Source of the DNA: Candidatus Baltobacteraceae bacterium
GTDB lineage: Bacteria > Vulcanimicrobiota > Vulcanimicrobiia > Vulcanimicrobiales > Vulcanimicrobiaceae
Length of the DNA stretch: 64,000 nt
Reading direction: 5' to 3'
Assembly: GCA_036488875.1 (NCBI GenBank)
Contig: DASXGW010000004.1
Coordinates: 62,001 to 126,000 of the forward strand
Part shown: piece after piece, positions 41,122 to 49,642 of the stretch
Layout: every line of letters starts with the position of its first letter
Numbering within the stretch: position 1 is the stretch's first letter
Position numbers and translations under genes: made by a program
Notes under the pieces: generated by a model
The model's input: only the letters and a program-made list of their open reading frames with translations
Told to the model about the DNA's origin: nothing
The model's database searches: none

Positions 41122-41983
41122 GACGTCGACCCTTCGACCCTTGCTAGGGGCGTTCTTTGTCGGGATTGCAGTTGCGATGCTACGACTCAGCTCCACCTCG
41201 GCTCTGATCGCGGCGATCGGGCATGCCGGTAACGTCGCAGTCACCGCCTACACCATCCACGGCGGCGTCTTGGGCGCACTTAAGCGTGCGGCCGAACGCG
41301 GCGCTCGCGTCGAGGTGCGTCTCGACGGAAAGCCTTTCGCGGACAAAAAGGGTCACCTTGCAAGCGAAAACCGCCGATTAGTGGCCGCGATGCGTGCGGC
41401 CGGAATCGACGCGAAACTCGATCACCCTCTGCATTCCAAAGCCATAAACGTCGACGGATCGCTCTTTCTCGACGAAAAAAACTTCGACGGCGACGGCGAT
41501 ATCGTCGTGCGCGAAGACGATTCCGAGGCTGCCAAATCGATCGCGTCGACCAAAACGGATGCGCTCGCGAGAGAGGGTGCACTGTTAGGCAACGCCGGCG
41601 ACGATGCCATCGCCGAGACCGAAACGTTCGGGCGATTCAATCCCGTGTCGGCCGCGCTCGATCGCTTGGGGCGGCAGGGAAAGGCGCCGCGGCTTCTCGT
41701 TAGTGCGAAGATTCTTTCGAGCACGCCGCGCGAGCGCGCGGCGTTGCAAAAGCTCGTCGACGACGGCGTTCGCGTTCGCGTCTGCGACGACTCGGCGAAA
41801 CTCGCCGTCGCCGGCAACCGGGTATGGCTTGGGAGCGCTAACGCAACCGTCGCTTACCGGGGATTCGACATGCCGGATTGGGGCACGTGTACGTCCGACG
41901 CGGAAATCGTCGAGGCAGTGCGCGATCGGCTCGAAGCGTGCTGGGCGCACGCGCGGGAGCTGCGGCCGTTACCGGTCGCGTGA
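41111..41983 (+). CDS. Phospholipase D-like protein with one intact HKD motif
   Basis: This protein of up to 290 residues has an N-terminal hydrophobic segment (LLGAFFVGIAVAML) that would be a signal or anchor. The first half has HSKAINVDGS followed by DEKNFD, an HxK(x)4D motif with its Asn/Asp after it. The second half, with AKLAVAGNRVWLGSANAT, looks like the second half-site but lacks the His. Family members cut phosphodiester bonds in lipids or nucleic acids. ATG 41120 or 41177 are alternative starts; the latter loses the hydrophobic segment. The gene begins divergently from UbiE within a few bases and ends 15 bases inside the convergent PQQ gene. Confidence 0.7.
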   Translation: MVVMTSTLRPLLGAFFVGIAVAMLRLSSTSALIAAIGHAGNVAVTAYTIHGGVLGALKRAAERGARVEVRLDGKPFADKKGHLASENRRLVAAMRAAGIDAKLDHPLHSKAINVDGSLFLDEKNFDGDGDIVVREDDSEAAKSIASTKTDALAREGALLGNAGDDAIAETETFGRFNPVSAALDRLGRQGKAPRLLVSAKILSSTPRERAALQKLVDDGVRVRVCDDSAKLAVAGNRVWLGSANATVAYRGFDMPDWGTCTSDAEIVEAVRDRLEACWAHARELRPLPVA

Positions 41984-43207
41984 CGCTTGAATAACGTCGA
42001 GCGGGATCGCGATGACGTCGCCGGTATTACTTCCGATCACGAGCGTCCGCCCGTCGATCGCGGGCGAGCCGACGTTGAACGACGTGTGCATATTCTTCGA
42101 CCCGATTGACGTGCCGGTTTTTGCGTCGACCGCCCACAGGTATCCGGCGTAGTCGCCGAAGTAGACGACGTCGTCCTTGGCAACGAGGCCACCTTTGACT
42201 GGGCCGTGAACGCGCAGGCGCCAGCGCACTTTTCCGTCTTGCGTCGCAAGCGCGTGCACGTATGGCGCGACGGAGCTTCCGAGATAAACGGAGTCGTCCA
42301 CGACGAGCGGAATGCCGGCAAGATTTTGCTTCGGCACGCGACCGGATTCGAGCGTAACGTTCCACACGAACTTTCCGGTGCGCGAATCGACGGCCCACGC
42401 GTGCTCCTGCGCGAGCCGGCCGGTTGCGTATTCGGGCGCGCCCGTTGCCGGCGCGGGATAGTCGCAAAAAATGAAGCGCCCGTCGGTGGCCGGCGGACAG
42501 TCGAGGATGCCCCACGCGCGTTTGGGAAAGATCGCCACCCAAACGAACGCGCCCGTTCCCGCAATGCGAGCCTGAAGCGCGTTGAGATCTTGGCCGGCGG
42601 TTACGAACGTATCGCCTCCTAACGGGAGAATCGCGGTCATCGCCGCGGCGCTGTCCATATCGACCGTATATCGCGCGGCGCCGCTTTCCGGCTCGAAGGC
42701 GCGCAGCTCGCGGCCGCCGTTGTGCTGCACCAGCAGACCGTTGACGATCGCCGGCGTCGGCATTCCGCTACCCCGCAGCGGTGCGCTCCACCTCAGTGCG
42801 CCGGTTCGTGCGTCGACTGCAAAGAGCGTGCTCTCACCCGATCCAACGGCGAAGCGGTGCGTCCGATATTTGCTATTGCCTTCGCCCGCGATCGCCAGAC
42901 CGCGGTAGATCAGCGGGTTGGACATCAGCGGATTTCCGGTACGATACCGCCACAGAATCGATCCGTTGCGCACGTCGATGGCGTACAGGGTTCCGTCATT
43001 ATTGCCGAGGTACAGCGTCGATCCGACGATCGTCGGACTCGCCGAGTAGGCACCTTTGGTCGGCAAGCGCCACGAAACGCGCAGATCTCCCGGCACGACC
43101 GCGTTGTGTTGGGGATTGAGGCGGAACTGCGTCCATTGCGGCTGTCCGGCGCACCCGCAGAATACCGCCGCCGCGCACGCGGCAAACGCGAATCGGAGCA
43201 TACGCAT
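41969..43207 (-). CDS. PQQ-type beta-propeller lipoprotein (first of tandem pair)
   Basis: This 412-residue protein has a signal with a lipobox-like end (FCG before Cys19), then repeated beta-propeller blades, each containing a Leu-Tyr-x(4-6) GD/DGTLYAIDVRNGSILWRY-type motif: the A-W strand pattern of PQQ-binding repeats. Similar blades read SPTIVGSTLYLGNNDGTLYAID, DARTGALRWSAPL and VDAKTGTSIGS. Dehydrogenase active-site residues are absent. The fold resembles BamB-like or quinoprotein propellers that bind other proteins. The next gene is a paralogue. Both are probably surface or periplasmic lipoproteins. Confidence 0.8.
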   Translation of the reverse strand: MRMLRFAFAACAAAVFCGCAGQPQWTQFRLNPQHNAVVPGDLRVSWRLPTKGAYSASPTIVGSTLYLGNNDGTLYAIDVRNGSILWRYRTGNPLMSNPLIYRGLAIAGEGNSKYRTHRFAVGSGESTLFAVDARTGALRWSAPLRGSGMPTPAIVNGLLVQHNGGRELRAFEPESGAARYTVDMDSAAAMTAILPLGGDTFVTAGQDLNALQARIAGTGAFVWVAIFPKRAWGILDCPPATDGRFIFCDYPAPATGAPEYATGRLAQEHAWAVDSRTGKFVWNVTLESGRVPKQNLAGIPLVVDDSVYLGSSVAPYVHALATQDGKVRWRLRVHGPVKGGLVAKDDVVYFGDYAGYLWAVDAKTGTSIGSKNMHTSFNVGSPAIDGRTLVIGSNTGDVIAIPLDVIQASRDR

Positions 43208-43210
43208 CGC

Positions 43211-44494
43211 TCAAATACCGTCGTGCGAAGAGCGAACGTCATCGAGCGGCATCGCGATGACCGCTCCCGTGTTGCTTCCCACGATCAGCGAGTTTCCTAC
43301 GATTACCGGCGAGCCCACGTTGAACTGCGTGTGCGCGTTTTTCGTGCCGATCACCTTTCCGGTGCGCGCGTCGACCGCCCACAGATAGCCGCCGAAATCG
43401 CCGAAATAGAGCACGCCGTCTTTACGCGCGATGCCGCTCTTGACCGGTCCGTGCACGCGAACGCGCCACCGGACGCGTCCGTCGCTGGTTCGAATCGCGT
43501 GAACGAACGGCGAGTTCGCGGCGCCGACGTACAGCGTGTCGCCGGCAATCAACGGGATCGCGGCGCGGTTCCATACGGGCACGGGACCCGACTCCAACGG
43601 CGTGTCCCACGCGATGCGGCCGTCGCCGGTGGAGAGCGCGACGGCGTGCTCGACGGCGTTGCGTCCCGCGTGATAGACGTTCGACGTTCCGGGTGCGGGC
43701 GCGACGTAATCGCAGAAGAGCGCGCGGCCGTCGGTTGCAAACGGGCAATCGGCAAGCCCCCAGTCCTCCTTGCGCAACGATCGCGTCCAGATCAGCGCGC
43801 CGTTACGCGCGGCGCGCTCCTCGACGCGGTTTTCGAACGCGCCCGACGTCGCGAACCGGTCGTCGCCGACCGGCAGAATCGCGCTCATGTTCGCACCGCT
43901 GCGCAGATCGAGCGTGTAGCGTACCGAACCGTCGGCGGGATCGGCAAGCGTGAGCAGTCCCGCGCCGTTGTGTTGAATCAGCGTACCGGCCACGATCGCG
44001 CCGGTCGGCATGGCGGTACCCGCAAGATTCAGACGCCATCGCAAGCGTCCGGATGCGGCGTCGAGCGCGAGCAGCGCGTTCTCTTTGGTTCCAACGACGA
44101 TCTCGTGGAAGCGGTCGCCCCAGACCCATTGCTGATTCCCCTCGCCGGCGATGACGAGCCCGTTCCAGACGAGCGGGTTCGACATGAGCGCGGTCGCAGC
44201 GTGATATCGCCAGCGCACGGCGCCGGTGCGCAGATCGAGCGCATAGAGCGTGCCGCCGTTGTTTCCGATATACACGGTGTTCGCGACGACGGCCGGACTC
44301 GACGAGTATCCGCCGTCGGTCTGCACGCGCCACGCGACGCGGAGACTTCCGGGCAGGGTTGCGTCGTGTTGCGGGTTGAGACGAAACTGCGTCCAGTCGC
44401 CGGACTGCGGCGTCCGGTGCGGCGCGGCCGGAGCCGAACTGCACGCCGCGAGCGCGAACAGCGCCGCGCTAAATACCGAACAGCGAAGACGCAT
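43211..44494 (-). CDS. PQQ-type beta-propeller lipoprotein (second of tandem pair)
   Basis: This 427-residue protein has a lipobox LAA before Cys18, then QSGDWTQFRLNPQHDATLPGSLRVAWR, which matches the same segment of its neighbour almost residue by residue. The blades continue through NTVYIGNNGGTLYALDLRTG, ENALLALDAASGRLRWRL, and GVLYFGDFGGYLWAVDARTG. The paralogues share order and motifs throughout, so this is a recent or strongly conserved tandem duplication. Start: ATG 44494, which lies inside the upstream TatD gene by 26 bases. Probable export to the periplasm as a lipoprotein. Confidence 0.8.
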   Translation of the reverse strand: MRLRCSVFSAALFALAACSSAPAAPHRTPQSGDWTQFRLNPQHDATLPGSLRVAWRVQTDGGYSSSPAVVANTVYIGNNGGTLYALDLRTGAVRWRYHAATALMSNPLVWNGLVIAGEGNQQWVWGDRFHEIVVGTKENALLALDAASGRLRWRLNLAGTAMPTGAIVAGTLIQHNGAGLLTLADPADGSVRYTLDLRSGANMSAILPVGDDRFATSGAFENRVEERAARNGALIWTRSLRKEDWGLADCPFATDGRALFCDYVAPAPGTSNVYHAGRNAVEHAVALSTGDGRIAWDTPLESGPVPVWNRAAIPLIAGDTLYVGAANSPFVHAIRTSDGRVRWRVRVHGPVKSGIARKDGVLYFGDFGGYLWAVDARTGKVIGTKNAHTQFNVGSPVIVGNSLIVGSNTGAVIAMPLDDVRSSHDGI

Positions 44495-45233
44495 TGCGAT
44501 CCGAGGCCGCAACCACCTCGGCGAGACCGATTCCCAAGACGCCCGCAACTTTCGCCGCAGTGTACGGAAGAAACGCCGGTTCGTTGCGTTGCCCGCGCTT
44601 GGGAACCGGTGCGAGATACGGACAATCCGTCTCCAGAACGATCCACTCCATACCGGCGGCGCGTACGGCGTCGCGAAGCGCGTCGGCTTTGGCAAACGTG
44701 ACGACGCCGCCGATGCCGAGTTTCAGTCCGAACTCGTCGACGAACGTACGCGCTTGCGGCGCATCCCCGGTGAAGCAGTGTACGACGCCGCGCATCGTCT
44801 TGGGCTCGAACTCGTCGCGCAATACGGCAACGAAATCGTCGAATGCGTCGCGGTGGTGAAAGATCAACGGCAGCTTGCGTTCGCGGGCGAGACGGATCTG
44901 ATCGCGCAGCACGCGCGCCTGAGCCTCGCGAGGACTGTGATCGTAGTAGTAGTCGAGCCCGGTTTCTCCGATCGCGACGACGGTCCGGTCTTCCAGAAGC
45001 GGCGCGAACGCCTCCGCGATATCGTCGGGAGCGTCCTTGGCCTCGTGCGGATGGATTCCGGCCGACGCGGCCAACGAAAATCGGCGCGCCACGTCGATCG
45101 CGCGCTTACTGTCAGCGAGATCGCACCCGACCGTCAGCATTGCCGAGAGCCCGGCGTCGCGCGCGCGTGCGACGGCTTGTTCGCGGTCGCCGTCGTACTG
45201 CTGGTCGTGCAGATGACAGTGCGTGTCGATCAT
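44469..45233 (-). CDS. TatD family metal-dependent DNase
   Basis: This 254-residue enzyme has the TIM-barrel metal ligands of the TatD family: DTHCHLHD, GIHPHEAKD, AIGETGLDYYYD, HHRDAFDDF, HCFTG and LETDCPYLAPVPKRGQRNEP. Members are Mg-dependent exonucleases or aminoacyl-tRNA editing-like deacylases (D-aminoacyl-tRNA). It is 12 bases downstream of the diguanylate cyclase and follows metG, a common neighbour pair (metG-tatD). Its end overlaps the lipoprotein gene start by 26 bases. Confidence 0.93.
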   Translation of the reverse strand: MIDTHCHLHDQQYDGDREQAVARARDAGLSAMLTVGCDLADSKRAIDVARRFSLAASAGIHPHEAKDAPDDIAEAFAPLLEDRTVVAIGETGLDYYYDHSPREAQARVLRDQIRLARERKLPLIFHHRDAFDDFVAVLRDEFEPKTMRGVVHCFTGDAPQARTFVDEFGLKLGIGGVVTFAKADALRDAVRAAGMEWIVLETDCPYLAPVPKRGQRNEPAFLPYTAAKVAGVLGIGLAEVVAASDRNASSLFGI

Positions 45234-45245
45234 CGGCGCGCGAGG

Positions 45246-46922
45246 CTACGCCGTTTCGGCGACGGCTTCGATGATGCGATTGCGGCCCGATCGTTTGGCT
45301 TCGTACAGGGCGCCGTCGGCGCGCGCAACGAGCGTCTCGGCGGTGTCGCCCACGCTCGCAGCGGCGGCGCCGAGACTCGCGGTCACCGGATCGCCGCTGG
45401 CGTGTCGCAGTCCGCTCAGTGAGATCGAGAGGCGCAGACGTTCGCCGACCATCATCGCCGAGTCCGGCGTTGCGCCGGGCATCACGATGAGGAACTCTTC
45501 GCCGCCGATGCGTCCGACCGAATCGCCGGCGCGCACCGATTCGATCGCGATCTCCGAGATGCGCCGCAGGCACGCGTCGCCGGTCGCGTGGCCCAGGTCG
45601 TCGTTGATTTTCTTGAAGTGATCGATGTCGAGCAGCAGCACGGCGCCGCCGCGCATCACGTCGTCGAGCATCACCCGCAGGCGGTCGAGGATCGCCGCGC
45701 GGTTCTTCAAGCCGGTGAGCGCGTCGGTCGTCGCGGCGCTCTGCTGGGCCGCGATCGAGCGAATGTCGCGCAGCAGCGGGGCGATCTCGCGCGCCGCGGT
45801 AAGATACTGCTTCTGGCTATTCTCGGGAATCGGTGCGCCGCGCCGGCGCACGAGCAGCGCGCCCAGTAAATCGTCGTCGTCGCTCAGACGAATCGCAAAC
45901 GCGTGCATCGTCGCGTACTCACCCTGCAGCACGACCATCGGCATTCCCGCAAATTTCAAGCGCGACAGAATGCGGCGGCGCAGCTCGATATCGGCGCTCG
46001 TCGGCTGCTGCCCCAGCGACGCCACGACCTTCCAGTCGTCGACCGCCGGACTGTTGGCGGTGATGATGGAGATCGTTTCGTCGATGAGCGTCCCGTGAAT
46101 CGACGATAGAATTGCGTTGATTTGCGGAAGCGGGTCGCGCGCGCCCAGCATCGCTTGCACGGCGTCGCGTACCAGTCGCAAACGGTGGAGCTCGATGGCC
46201 TGTTCGTCAATGCGGCGCAGGAGCAGCGAATACGCGGCAACCGGCAGCCACAAGCTGATCATGGCCGTCGGATAGCCTTGGGTCACGAGCCGAACGATCA
46301 CGTAACTCCAAAAGACCGTGACGAGAATGCCCGACCACAACCGCCGATCGCGACCGAGCCGGCGCCAAATCGTCGCCATCGATAGACTCGTATGAATCGC
46401 TACGAACGGAACCGAACAGACGAAGACGACGCAGAGCGCCGCGGCAACGCCGATGACCATGTACCAGACGGCGCCGCTCAACGTCGGTGCGAGCGCGACC
46501 TCGATGAGTTTGGGGCGCAGCGGTGCGAGTAAGAACACCAAGATCGCGCGCACCGCACCTTGCCGCAGCAAATCCAGGCGGCCGGGACCTGGCCGCACGC
46601 CCGCGGCGAGCATGAAGCCGCCCAGCGCCGCAATGGCGGCGGTTTCCGGATTGACCAGCGCGAAGATCGGAATCTCGATCGGGGCATCGTAAAAGAGCGC
46701 TTCGGCCGTGAAGTCGCCGCGGCGAATGCGCAGTCCGCGAACCGGGAGACCGTTGATCGCGACGATGGTCACGACGATCGCACCGACGACGGCGATGACC
46801 GTCTCTTGCAAGGTAAGCCGGATGTGCCAAATCAACGGCGTCGCGACCGTAACCGCGACCGCGACCGCGAGCGTGAGGACGCTCGCGGCGGCGTGAAGTT
46901 GGTCTCGGCGTTCTTGGCTCAT
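45246..46922 (-). CDS. Membrane-anchored diguanylate cyclase
   Basis: This 558-residue protein has six or seven N-terminal helices (residues about 10-235), a GAF-like linker region (about 250-395), and a C-terminal GGDEF domain. The active site is GGEEF within GRIGGEEFLIV, and an allosteric I-site RxxD lies before it (RAGDSVG). The domain also has LLLDIDHFKKINDDLGHATGD, the metal and substrate Asp and Asn. It should make cyclic di-GMP, with product inhibition. Cyclic di-GMP often controls pili, and a Tad locus lies downstream, but that link is inferred. Its ATG overlaps the metG stop. Confidence 0.9.
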   Translation of the reverse strand: MSQERRDQLHAAASVLTLAVAVAVTVATPLIWHIRLTLQETVIAVVGAIVVTIVAINGLPVRGLRIRRGDFTAEALFYDAPIEIPIFALVNPETAAIAALGGFMLAAGVRPGPGRLDLLRQGAVRAILVFLLAPLRPKLIEVALAPTLSGAVWYMVIGVAAALCVVFVCSVPFVAIHTSLSMATIWRRLGRDRRLWSGILVTVFWSYVIVRLVTQGYPTAMISLWLPVAAYSLLLRRIDEQAIELHRLRLVRDAVQAMLGARDPLPQINAILSSIHGTLIDETISIITANSPAVDDWKVVASLGQQPTSADIELRRRILSRLKFAGMPMVVLQGEYATMHAFAIRLSDDDDLLGALLVRRRGAPIPENSQKQYLTAAREIAPLLRDIRSIAAQQSAATTDALTGLKNRAAILDRLRVMLDDVMRGGAVLLLDIDHFKKINDDLGHATGDACLRRISEIAIESVRAGDSVGRIGGEEFLIVMPGATPDSAMMVGERLRLSISLSGLRHASGDPVTASLGAAAASVGDTAETLVARADGALYEAKRSGRNRIIEAVAETA

Positions 46923-48466
46923 GCCGAGACGAGCTCCACGCGCGGAAAGAGCGGATCGCCGGGCGTAACCGTCGTTCCCGGCGGCAGAAACTGCGGATCG
47001 CCCCACCGTGCCAGCGCGACGCTCCAATCCGCGTCGAGGGCGCCCGGAACGCCGAGTTGGCGCCACAGTTCGGCGGTGCGTTCCGGCATGAACGGATGCA
47101 GCAGCATGCCAAGCCAACGCAGCCCTTCCAACAAATGGAAGAGCAGCCCGTTGACCTTAGCGACGTCGTCGTCCGAAGCCGTTTTCATCAGATTCCACGG
47201 TTTGGTCGTTTCGATACTCCGGTTGAGTTCGGTGACCAGCTCCCAAATCGCTTCGAGCGCTTCGCGAAATTGAAGGTTGAGAATCAGGGCGCGCGCGCGG
47301 ATCGCCAGGTCGTTCTCCGGGGACGCGAACTTCACTAGGCCCGACGGCACGGGGCCGCCGGCCGGAATCGTGCCGCCGTGATACTTTTGCACCATCGTTA
47401 CGGTGCGCTTGAGCAGATTTCCCAGATCGTTGCCGAGGTCGGCGTTGTGGCGTTGGGCGATCTTCTCCTCCGAATACGAAAAGTCGCTGCCGAAGGGTGC
47501 CTCGCGCAGCAGAAAATACCGCAGCGAGTCGGGGCCGAACCGCTCGGCCAGCGCGAACGGATCGACGGCGTTGCCCAAACTCTTGCCGATCTTCTGTCCT
47601 TCGACCGTGATCCAGCCGTGCGCGAAGACCGACTCCGGAGCGGCTTGGCCGATCGACCACAGCAGCGCGGGCCAGATGATCGTGTGAAAGCGCGCGATCT
47701 CTTTGCCGATGAGCTGCACGGTGGCGGGCCAAAACGTTTTGAATCGCTCGCCGTCGGGCCAACCCGGCGCGGTGATGTAGTTGAGCAGCGCGTCGAACCA
47801 CACGTAGATGACGCCGCCGCCGCCCGGTATCGGAATGCCCCAGTCGAAGTTGGTGCGCGAAATCGAGAGATCTTCCAAACCCTCTTCGAGGATCGACATC
47901 ATCTCGTTGTAAACGCTGCGCGGGCGTACCCATTCGGGATGCGCGCGAAAATGCTCGAGCAGCCGCGCATTGTATTTCGAGAGCCGGAAGAACCAGTCGT
48001 CTTCGGAGATCCACTGCACCTCGCGGCCGCACGTCGGACACTTTCCGTCGACCAGCTTCGACTCGAGCCAGAACGTCTCGTCGTAGATGCAGTACCAGCC
48101 TTCGTACGTTCCGAGATACACGTCGCCGTTCTCGCGCATCTTTTCGAAGATGGCTCGTACGGCGCTCTCGTGCCGCGGCTGCGTGGTGCGAATGAAGTCG
48201 TCGTACTCGACGTGGTACGCTGCGAACAGTTCTTTCCAGCGCGGCAGCAGTTCGTCGGTCCAGTCTTGCGGCGATTTGCCGTGCGCGGCGGCCGCGTTGG
48301 CGACTTTTTGTCCGTGCTCGTCGGTGCCCGTCAGAAAAAACGCCGGACCGGAGGTCCGCGCGGTGCGCGCCAATACGTCGGCGACGACCGTCGTATAGGC
48401 GTGACCGATATGCGGATTTCCGCTGATGTAATAAATCGGCGTTGTTACGTAAAACGGGCGCATCAT
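46919..48466 (-). CDS. metG: Methionyl-tRNA synthetase
   Basis: This 515-residue class I synthetase has HIGH in NPHIGHAYTTV, TGTDEHGQKV, a single-knuckle zinc site CPTCGRE, WFDALLNYITAPGWPD, and a KMSKS motif in the form KIGKSLGN. It lacks the C-terminal EMAP-like dimerisation domain of the longer forms. It charges tRNA-Met. The order rsmI-metG-ggdef-tatD, all overlapping or close, suggests one transcript. Confidence 0.96.
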   Translation of the reverse strand: MMRPFYVTTPIYYISGNPHIGHAYTTVVADVLARTARTSGPAFFLTGTDEHGQKVANAAAAHGKSPQDWTDELLPRWKELFAAYHVEYDDFIRTTQPRHESAVRAIFEKMRENGDVYLGTYEGWYCIYDETFWLESKLVDGKCPTCGREVQWISEDDWFFRLSKYNARLLEHFRAHPEWVRPRSVYNEMMSILEEGLEDLSISRTNFDWGIPIPGGGGVIYVWFDALLNYITAPGWPDGERFKTFWPATVQLIGKEIARFHTIIWPALLWSIGQAAPESVFAHGWITVEGQKIGKSLGNAVDPFALAERFGPDSLRYFLLREAPFGSDFSYSEEKIAQRHNADLGNDLGNLLKRTVTMVQKYHGGTIPAGGPVPSGLVKFASPENDLAIRARALILNLQFREALEAIWELVTELNRSIETTKPWNLMKTASDDDVAKVNGLLFHLLEGLRWLGMLLHPFMPERTAELWRQLGVPGALDADWSVALARWGDPQFLPPGTTVTPGDPLFPRVELVSA

Positions 48467-49302
48467 CTATTGGCCCGCTCTTCGAGGACCCGTTTTCGCG
48501 CCCCCGCGCGAGCGTAGAGTTCGTTGCGCTCGCCGCGGCCTTGCTTGGCTAGCTCCTTGGCGACGTCGCTTATGCGGCGACCGGCAATTACGAGCGCGTC
48601 GAGCTCGCCGTCGGTTACACCGGAAGGCGCCGCCTCGACGTGTGCCGGCGCGATCGCAAACGCGATCTCACCCCGAACCGGGTCGGCGAGCGCCGCGGCG
48701 ACGGCGGCGGGCGTTCCCGCAACCTGCTGTTCGTGCAGCTTCGTATACTCCCGCACCAAAAAGACGCCCGCGCCGGGGGCCACCGCGGCCAGGTCGTCGA
48801 GCGTCGACCGGATTCGCCGGGGCGACTCGTACCACAGGGTCGTCGTCCGGCCGCTCAGGGCTGCCTGGAACTGGCGCCGCCGGGCGCCGCTGCTGCGCTC
48901 GGGGAAGCCTTCGAAAGCCCAGCGATCGAGGGGGAATCCCGAAAGGACCGCGACCCCGAAGGCGGCGGACGGCCCGGGCAGCACCTCGAGGGCGACCCCG
49001 GCGTCGCGCGCCGCGGCCACGAGCTCGGTGCCCGGATCCGAGATGCCCGGCATACCGGCATCGGTGGTGACGGCCACGAGCTGCGTGCGCGCCCGCTCCA
49101 GAATGCCGCCGGTGACGGTTGCGGCGTTCTGCTCGCGATAGCTCCAAATTTCGGGCGCGTCGATACCGAGCGCGTGCAGCAGTTTGCGTGCAACGCGGGT
49201 GTCTTCGGCAACGATGAGGGTCGCCTCGCGCAGCGTGTCGAGAGCTCGCAGCGTGATGTCGCGCAAGTTGCCCAGCGGCGTCGGTACGAAAACCAGCGGC
49301 AT
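48463..49302 (-). CDS. rsmI: 16S rRNA (cytidine-1402 2'-O) methyltransferase
   Basis: This 279-residue tetrapyrrole-methylase-fold protein begins PLVFVPTPLGNLRDITLRAL. It has EDTRVARKLL, the SYREQN motif, TDAGMPGISDPG, LPGPSA and the segment RTTTLWYESPRRIRSTL. It methylates C1402 of 16S rRNA in the decoding centre together with RsmH. ATG 49302 is the first start in the homologous part; upstream codons are rejected. Its stop overlaps metG (ATGA). Confidence 0.94.
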   Translation of the reverse strand: MPLVFVPTPLGNLRDITLRALDTLREATLIVAEDTRVARKLLHALGIDAPEIWSYREQNAATVTGGILERARTQLVAVTTDAGMPGISDPGTELVAAARDAGVALEVLPGPSAAFGVAVLSGFPLDRWAFEGFPERSSGARRRQFQAALSGRTTTLWYESPRRIRSTLDDLAAVAPGAGVFLVREYTKLHEQQVAGTPAAVAAALADPVRGEIAFAIAPAHVEAAPSGVTDGELDALVIAGRRISDVAKELAKQGRGERNELYARAGARKRVLEERANR

Positions 49303-49360
49303 ATCGACAACCTTCGCGGTCCAGGTGGGACTCCCGCGAAAACCGAAGCACGCAGCCGTC

Positions 49361-49621
49361 ATGGCCGCCAAAATTGACGTCGAGCGCGTGCCGGCCGGTT
49401 CCAAGGTCGAGCTTTTTATCTCGCCCACCTGTCCGTATTGCTCGCAGGCGATGGCCTATTATGATAAGGCCGGCGTTGCGTACCTGACGTACGACGCGCA
49501 AAACGACCGCGCGTTGCGCAAACGCATGTTTTCGTATACCAGCGACGATCCGACCGTTCCCGCCATAGTAATCGACGGCGAATACGTTCAATCCGGCTGG
49601 GGCCGGCCGCCTCGTGGTTGA
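49361..49621 (+). CDS. Glutaredoxin family protein
   Basis: This 86-residue protein has Cys24-Pro-Tyr-Cys27 in ISPTCPYCSQA, a TVPAIVIDG cis-proline loop, and a short C-terminus after SGWGRPPRG. It is a dithiol glutaredoxin of the small cytosolic type. Upstream frame extension runs through rsmI and is rejected. It is the second glutaredoxin in the window and differs from the one at 21339 in active-site sequence and length. Confidence 0.88.
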   Translation: MAAKIDVERVPAGSKVELFISPTCPYCSQAMAYYDKAGVAYLTYDAQNDRALRKRMFSYTSDDPTVPAIVIDGEYVQSGWGRPPRG

Positions 49622-49642
49622 ACGGTGCATTAAGCGAGCGCC

